From the NCBI RefSeq assembly GCF_905147045.1, contig NC_065894.1:7167501-7231500 (forward strand): DNA of 64,000 nt, read 5' to 3'. A program made the position numbers and the translations under genes. This DNA is from Nymphalis io. Its lineage: Eukaryota; Arthropoda; Insecta; Lepidoptera; Nymphalidae. Numbering within the stretch: the stretch's first letter is position 1; each line of letters begins with the position of its first letter. Shown in pieces: positions 58,260 to 64,000 of the stretch. The notes below the pieces were generated by a model. It was not told where the DNA came from, did not search any database, and saw nothing but the letters and a program-made list of their open reading frames with translations.

Positions 58260-58480
58260 TGAAGTTAATACATTATAATGAAACATCAGCCCATTTTTTA
58301 CGTTACCATTAAGTTGTTGGGGGAAAATAAAGGGAGAGGAAATGGGACCACTCAGTGTCCGTTCCGTCAAGATCGGGTGCGAGAAAATTCTTTTCTCAAT
58401 CGACTGACTCCTATGAATACTAATGCTGGGGAGGAAACAGCTACAAATGGAACTACGGATGATGTTTGGTGAGTAATGGC
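58260..58480 (+). other. possible exon-like or conserved island
   Basis: A less AT-rich block with an ATG-started plus frame (58278-58472). Its last codons (NAGEETATNGTTDDVW) run into GGTGAGTAAT, which matches a 5' splice donor (GTGAGT at 58471). The product is not recognised. It could be a 5' coding exon or a chance frame. Confidence 0.3.
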
Positions 58481-59969
58481 GTTGTGGGTAATGCGTTTCT
58501 TTTAGATAAGATATACACGTCGCTATCTGCATTGTAATGTGTCGGTGTTCATCGCAACATCTGAATATTTTTAGGGATGAAATTCGCATGTTTTACAAAT
58601 ACGAATATGTTTTCTTATTTCCTCAAGAATTTAAATTCAATAAAAAAATGAGCGTTACATTTTAGATTCAATTCAAATTTAAATAGAAACTCGTGAGTAT
58701 AGCACAGTTAGTAACGAGGCGAGCAGTTTAAATAAAATGACGACCTTTTTTTACACGTGTACCGGTATTTTAAATTCAAAGTAAATATTTACACAAACAG
58801 CTACCCGCTTGTGCAGTATTCGCTAAATAACATTCGCGGAGGTGCAACGCTGTAATGTGGGGAAACGGCTAAAATTTAGCTCAATTTCCATGCAGAAAAT
58901 TCTATGAAAATGCACAAGGGAAAATGTTGTTCTTATAATTGGGCAGGTGCACCTTAGCTATACGTGGCATTTCTGTACATTTGCATATAAATAAGCGACA
59001 CCCCTGAAAGGGCGCCCGAACCTTTACATTTTTATGAGTGAAAAACCAATTATCACAAGCAATTATCGAGTCAGCTAGATTGTGAAACGAATTGGATTTT
59101 TTAAATGTGATCGAAATTTTGATTTGCATTTTAATGGATCTATTTTTAACACAGGAATCAATAAATTTAATAAGTATTTTATAAATCTATTAGCAATTTA
59201 CAAAGTCATTATAAATATTATTTAAGTGTAATTAGGTAGTCCTGTGGAATAAAAAATCAATGTATAATCAAGATACAATTAACCAAGTTTCATCTAATTG
59301 AGTCATTCCTAATTTAATTGTTACAATTAGTTAACCACTAACAAAGCCAGTTTAATTAACTGAATAGACAGATCTATTAGCATTGCTAACAACAACGTAA
59401 CAACATTAGTTTTAATTTTATCAAACAATAAATAATTAATTCATCATTATTTCTCTTTAGCCTGTACCGCAAATATTTTTCAATAATGAACCACAATTTT
59501 TTCCACATTCAGCTTTCAGTACATTATGCGGCATAAACGCGTACTAATTGCGAACAATACAAAAGTAACCAAAGTGTATAAGCTATGTTTGAACTGGTTT
59601 TGGTCAGAAGCAAGCCACTGGCTTCGTACAGGATAGATTAATGCAACTAGAAACAAACGCCATCGGCTCAATCCATGAAGCTATAGGCACATTCGTCCAC
59701 ACCACAACACATATATCTCGGTCTGCACACATATAATCTGGTGATACATTGGTCTGTGTACTTACGCCCTCATGTTTAGGGTGCGTGTTGTGCATAACAT
59801 GAGCGAAAGCGGTTTAAACTAAAGCGTTGCATTTCATTATGTGATAATAGCTTAAAAAGAAAGTGTTCTAAGTCTACCTAACAATTTCAAATATAGTAAG
59901 ACAAAAGTTATATATGTCATATTATAAAAATCATCTAATTATCTATGTAAATGTATATTTGTATATATT
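58481..59969. other. single-copy stretch
   Basis: No gene is recognised. A TATA-like GCATATAAATAAG at 58983-58995 lies in a GC-richer patch (58795-59030), with no further promoter evidence. Confidence 0.4.
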
Positions 59970-60205
59970 GAGGTCTCGGGTTTGAATTAGATGTTGGGCC
60001 AATAAATATTATTGGGGTTGGCTTTCAACAAACCCTCATTAGCAACCCGGAATTGAGAAGTGGATGTTACACTCTCGAACCAATGTAATGACGTCAGTAG
60101 ATCGTCTGTCCCATAGTCTACTGAGAGTAAACCTCTTTTTATATACAAATTCTTAGATTATAATACCGCATGCGTTGAGATTGGCCGCCCGCCGTTACCG
60201 AAGTT
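59970..60205 (+). repeat. SINE B, diverged
   Basis: The B order is visible: gaggtctcgggtttgaatt (B-box region), ttgggccaataaatattattggg, cggaattgagaagtgga, and the tail word gttgagattggccgccc. Confidence 0.7.
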
Positions 60206-62203
60206 ATACATAAAATTCTTATGGAAAATTATAATATATTTCAAAATAAATTGTCTATTTTTATGTTGTTTTGTAAGTTTTATAAAAACAACAAATGATT
60301 TTACAATAACATGGGACTTGTTTGTATTCGACAATAAACAATAAATAAAGCGCGAAGTACCTATTACTGATACTGAAAATCGTTGCGTTGAAATTCAACC
60401 TTGAAATTTTAGTCTAATCGTAACCAAAAGAGTAACTTTAATTATTTTATTTTGTATATCCGCTTTTTGCTTATTTCTAACAATGTGGACAATGATTGTG
60501 TGGTGAAGCGATGTTGGGACCGTCGCGCGGCCACCGCAAGGCTGACGTGGCATGTGACGACCCTATATATAAGCAATACTGGGATGTTTATTAAATACCT
60601 TTAATGTTTAAAAGAGCTGGCTTTAATTTAAGTTTTAAGCTAACTATATTGCTCTAACTTAAAATATAAAAAATAGTATATCGTGATTTAGTATAGGAAT
60701 TGCATTTTATATGGGCTCTTATTTCGCACATTTTTAATTAATTTGCCTTATAAATTTCCATTCATATATAAAAATATGATATATTTAAACGGAACTCTCT
60801 ACTCTATGTGCTTAGGGTTTCTGCTTCGTCCGTGTGTGGACGAAGGAGAAATTCTCAACGTGTGGACTACAAATATTGTTAAAATATTCTCTGCTTAAGG
60901 TTTTAATATTTTATGGAAGTATTTTGAAGTTTGAAAGAATGACTAAAATAAAGTATTAAAAACAGCAAATATTTTATATTTACAGTAGTTTTTATACGAA
61001 AGTTGAAAAAGATTTTATTAATTCAATCAAATAGTGTGTATTGTTAACTATGAAAACTGCGATTTTAGCTGTTAGATTGACATATTGTACTGATTGTGGC
61101 CAAAATAAGGCAATAATTCATTCCATGGCTATAACCATAAACTAATATCGGTAAGGGACGTCCTATCTATAAAAACTTTGACGTCATATCATGAATTATT
61201 GGTGCGTCGAATAAAAAAGTTCCTCATGATAGCTTGGAAGTTTTGTTACCGTTATAAATGTATAAGAATGATTTACTGTACTTGTAAAAATGTTGGCGAC
61301 ATACAGAATCTATAATGCTATACAGCTATAGATTTTAATGTGCAACTTACATTAAATCTAGCATAAAGCACTTTTAAAATTATTTTTAATTACATATTAT
61401 ATATTTTTATTATACGTAGAGATAATAATTGTTTAACATAAAAAGAATTGTGCTGTATATGTATTATACTTAATAAAAACTGATGTTCAATATTCATTTT
61501 TAAATAGACTATATTACAAAACATAAAATAAATCTTTTACACAAACAAAGGAAAACAAATTATAAACATTAATCTTTAATCGAATTTCTATGTCGAATTT
61601 ACGCAAGAAATACGTCGTAATTTGTAGTATACAAATGCCGCGAACCAGCAAAGCTGAATAGCGAAATTTGAAATTTTATATCTGTCATAAAAATGAAGGT
61701 TACATTTGGAGTTTGCAAGGCTTAACTCGGTTTTATATCAGCCGGGCTAATGAAAGCAACCTTCTGTTTTATTATCCACTTAACTTCGTACGGAGCAACG
61801 CAATGGTGCTACCACGCTAAGAACGATAAATATATTTAACGATAAACATTACGACAAAACTATTACAAATTATTATACTATTTCAAATAATATACTAATT
61901 ATCAAAATAATACAATCTCAAATGCGAATTATGTACAAAGCTATATTAACCGCGTATTTTAATTTAGAGTTTTAAAAGAGGTTATTTTAAACATATCTTA
62001 TAAATATATTTACTTAAATGTCTATGTATTTCTTAAATAATATAATAAAAATATTGTATATTAAACCTTTTAATGAAATACGTTCTTAATTACATATAAT
62101 TATCGTGTGATTAGGTACCGGACTTATGTGATATATGTATTCTTTCATATATTTTGTGATATGTGTATCGTTTACATATTTTTTTTTCGACCACAAGTTA
62201 GAG
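60206..62203. other. AT-rich single-copy stretch
   Basis: No gene is recognised. A GC-rich patch at about 60510-60570 is unexplained. Confidence 0.45.
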
Positions 62204-62274
62204 ATTTGATAAAATTAGCTTATGTACCTAACACGTACCTCTCGTGTTAGAAACATAAGCTAATTTTATCAAAT
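62204..62274. repeat. long fold-back hairpin, 22 + 8 bp
   Basis: The outer arms 62204-62225 and 62253-62274 pair perfectly. After a 2x2 internal mismatch the inner arms CTAACACG/CGTGTTAG (62228-62235, 62243-62250) close a seven-base loop. The shape resembles a small precursor hairpin. Confidence 0.93.
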
Positions 62275-63588
62275 TCGGTACAGTAGCATAATCATGAAAG
62301 CGTAAGAATCATAAGTTATTTCCGTTATTATAGCAAAAATAATGCATATAACGCAATGTTGCATATTACTTTTATAGGATAGTCAATTGCAGGAATGTCA
62401 GTTTTAGTGATTTTCTTGATACGGGAGCACGAGCAAGGCTTTATTCCTAAATCCAGTTGGGCACTGAGAATTACCATAACTTATTATCGACCTGACTTGG
62501 GATTCGAACTCAACAACAAGCCAGCTACCGAATAAAAAAGTTAAGTAATTGTTTGCCAGACTATTTCATCATATAAGCAAAAATATCGAATGCGCCGCTG
62601 AAGTTACTCATACATATTCAACGTCAAAAAGGTACAAATTCGCGAACATTCGCCGGTCAGTCGCATTCGACATCAACGGTGGAAAATTCGCAACTGAAAA
62701 CCGAAAACTTATTTATTTTATATAGTGCTCGTACATTAAAATTCGCAGTCGTGAAACAGTCGCTGTGGGACATTGATCTACAACTTTCTCGCTGAAGTTC
62801 CATCGAACTATGCAAATTTTAGTTAACACTTTGCACAAACGCGTGCTGGCAAATAATTCTACACCAGTGCTGTGTACAGTTTTATGGTTCCTTGGATAAA
62901 GGCTAACACGTACTTTGACGGAAGAAACAAAATATACATTTGCAAGCGTTCGCAAATATTTACTAAAATATGCATAATATAAATATTAATGTCCTTTTAA
63001 AATACATACGTTTCTCGTGGTAGTAAAACTAGCACTATACAATTGACTTGATAATTACAGAGATAATTATAATATGTATTTTTTTCACATTACCGATTTC
63101 ATTAAAATGTACGAGAAACTCTTTTTAATATTCGGAAAACGATTTTTCATTTTACAATTTCGAACAGATGAACTAGTTGGAAGTCAACTAAAATACACAC
63201 ATGAACGCAATTGATTAAATACCAAATAACAGGATATTTGATAAAACGTAAACTGCCTTAACTTCCAAATAAATGTTGGAAATTATATAGAATTATAAAT
63301 GTAATTATCTCAAATGTTATAAATTTTGATTTTTAATTCGTTCTAATTCTATAACTTTATAGACAATTAATGTAACTTAAAGTGTGAGTTAATTATTAAC
63401 ATCAGAGCAGGCTTGTCTTGTCAGGAAAGTTAGTTTGACTCAATATTTGCCTTACTCCACTATGTTGGAGTTACGACCACGAATAGTTGTTACCTGTTTG
63501 TACCTATCCTTGAAAAGTTTTACTTGTTCTCCTTATATATATCTTTATTAAATTATAATATAAATATTACTTTAATTAATTTTAGGTC
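62275..63588. other. single-copy stretch with a promoter-like patch
   Basis: About 62590-62960 is GC-richer and contains TCAGTCGCATT at 62656, an arthropod initiator-like TCAGT. I see no TATA box or coding exon. The rest is AT-rich. Confidence 0.3.
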
Positions 63589-63746
63589 ATCTGAGTAGGT
63601 ATCACCCACTCATCAGATATTCTACCGTAAAACAGCAGTACTTGGTATTGTTGGGTTTCAGTTTGAAGGGTGAGTGTGCCAGTGTAATTACAGGCCTTGA
63701 TGACCACTTAAAATCAGGTTGCCATTCGCTCGTCCTATACTATAAA
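63589..63746 (+). repeat. SINE D with internal deletion
   Basis: Head word gtaggtatcacccactcatcag, middle accgtaaaacagcagtac, then a jump to the tail gatgaccacttaaaatcaggttgcc and tactataaaaaaa. Confidence 0.8.
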
Positions 63747-63784
63747 AAAATAATAAACAAATCTTTTGATTTGTTTATTATTTT
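63747..63784. repeat. 17-bp AT-rich fold-back hairpin
   Basis: The arms 63747-63763 and 63768-63784 are exact complements around a TTTT loop, beginning in the SINE D A-tail. Confidence 0.9.
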
Positions 63785-64000
63785 AATAAAAGCTTATTGA
63801 TGAAGTGAATGTGATAATATGAGCCGATGAATATGCAATGATAATTGTCTAGTGACATATTCATACGATGTTTTGTTGAGACGATGCTTCATAGTTACAT
63901 TCTTGCCAAAAAAGTTCAAAAAGTGTAAACAATAGTGTACATCTGTGATTGTGTTATTATATTAAATTACTGTTTACAATTTCACTTATTCAACATGTGC
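63785..64000. other. AT-rich end of window
   Basis: Nothing recognisable. Confidence 0.4.

Noticed and set aside
1..64000. CRISPR array, bacterial operon or plasmid-type system
   Set aside because: No regularly spaced repeats; element content, composition and SINEs are those of an insect nuclear genome.

Overview
The window looks like gene-poor, AT-rich intergenic or intronic DNA from a moth or butterfly, quite possibly a nymphalid. The host group is inferred from repeats that I recognise by eye: a Metulj-like tRNA-derived SINE (family A here), a second abundant SINE with a poly(A) tail (family D), two other tRNA-headed repeats (B and C), and lepidopteran-type LINEs and a mariner. I found no convincing host protein-coding gene, tRNA gene or rRNA gene. 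Nearly all readable coding sequence belongs to broken mobile elements.

Layout. 1-9 kb: single-copy AT-rich sequence with diverged SINEs, one SINE nested inside another (4.48-4.80 kb) and a GC-rich unclassified patch (8.56-9.06 kb). 9-20 kb: scattered B, C and D copies and a recent 3'-end fragment of LINE family L (11.06-11.26 kb). 20.5-22.3 kb: a decayed RTE-like LINE on the minus strand, split by a young D SINE. 22-31 kb: mostly empty, with SINEs and perfect fold-back hairpins. 32.0-33.3 kb: a long minus-strand copy of LINE L with a reverse transcriptase and one nonsense codon. 35.9-37.8 kb: a local three-copy repeat plus stacked SINEs. 41.8-44.8 kb: the most complex locus, a complete-ended mariner carrying a SINE fragment, a plus-strand LINE L copy inserted at the catalytic HD motif, and an inverted duplicate of that same motif. 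45.5-46.4 kb: a Ty3-type gag relic, a D fragment and a Helitron helicase C-terminus side by side. 47.5-47.8 kb: an R1-type endonuclease start. 49.5-50.2 kb and 56.2-57.0 kb: more A SINEs and another LINE 3' end. 57-64 kb: mostly single-copy sequence ending in a D copy.

How the parts relate. LINE L, a second LINE fragment and the D SINE share a 3'-terminal hairpin with the same ten-base loop (TTACCATCAG) before an A-rich tail. This suggests that D is mobilised by a LINE of that group. Recent activity is supported by two D copies that differ by about one base and by a LINE L fragment almost identical to the mariner-inserted copy. The nested insertions give a relative order: mariner first, then its internal inversion, then or in parallel the SINE A fragment and LINE L. 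A second theme is the number of perfect short inverted repeats (about 13-28 bp arms, 4-7 base loops) outside recognisable elements, which fits fold-back template switching.
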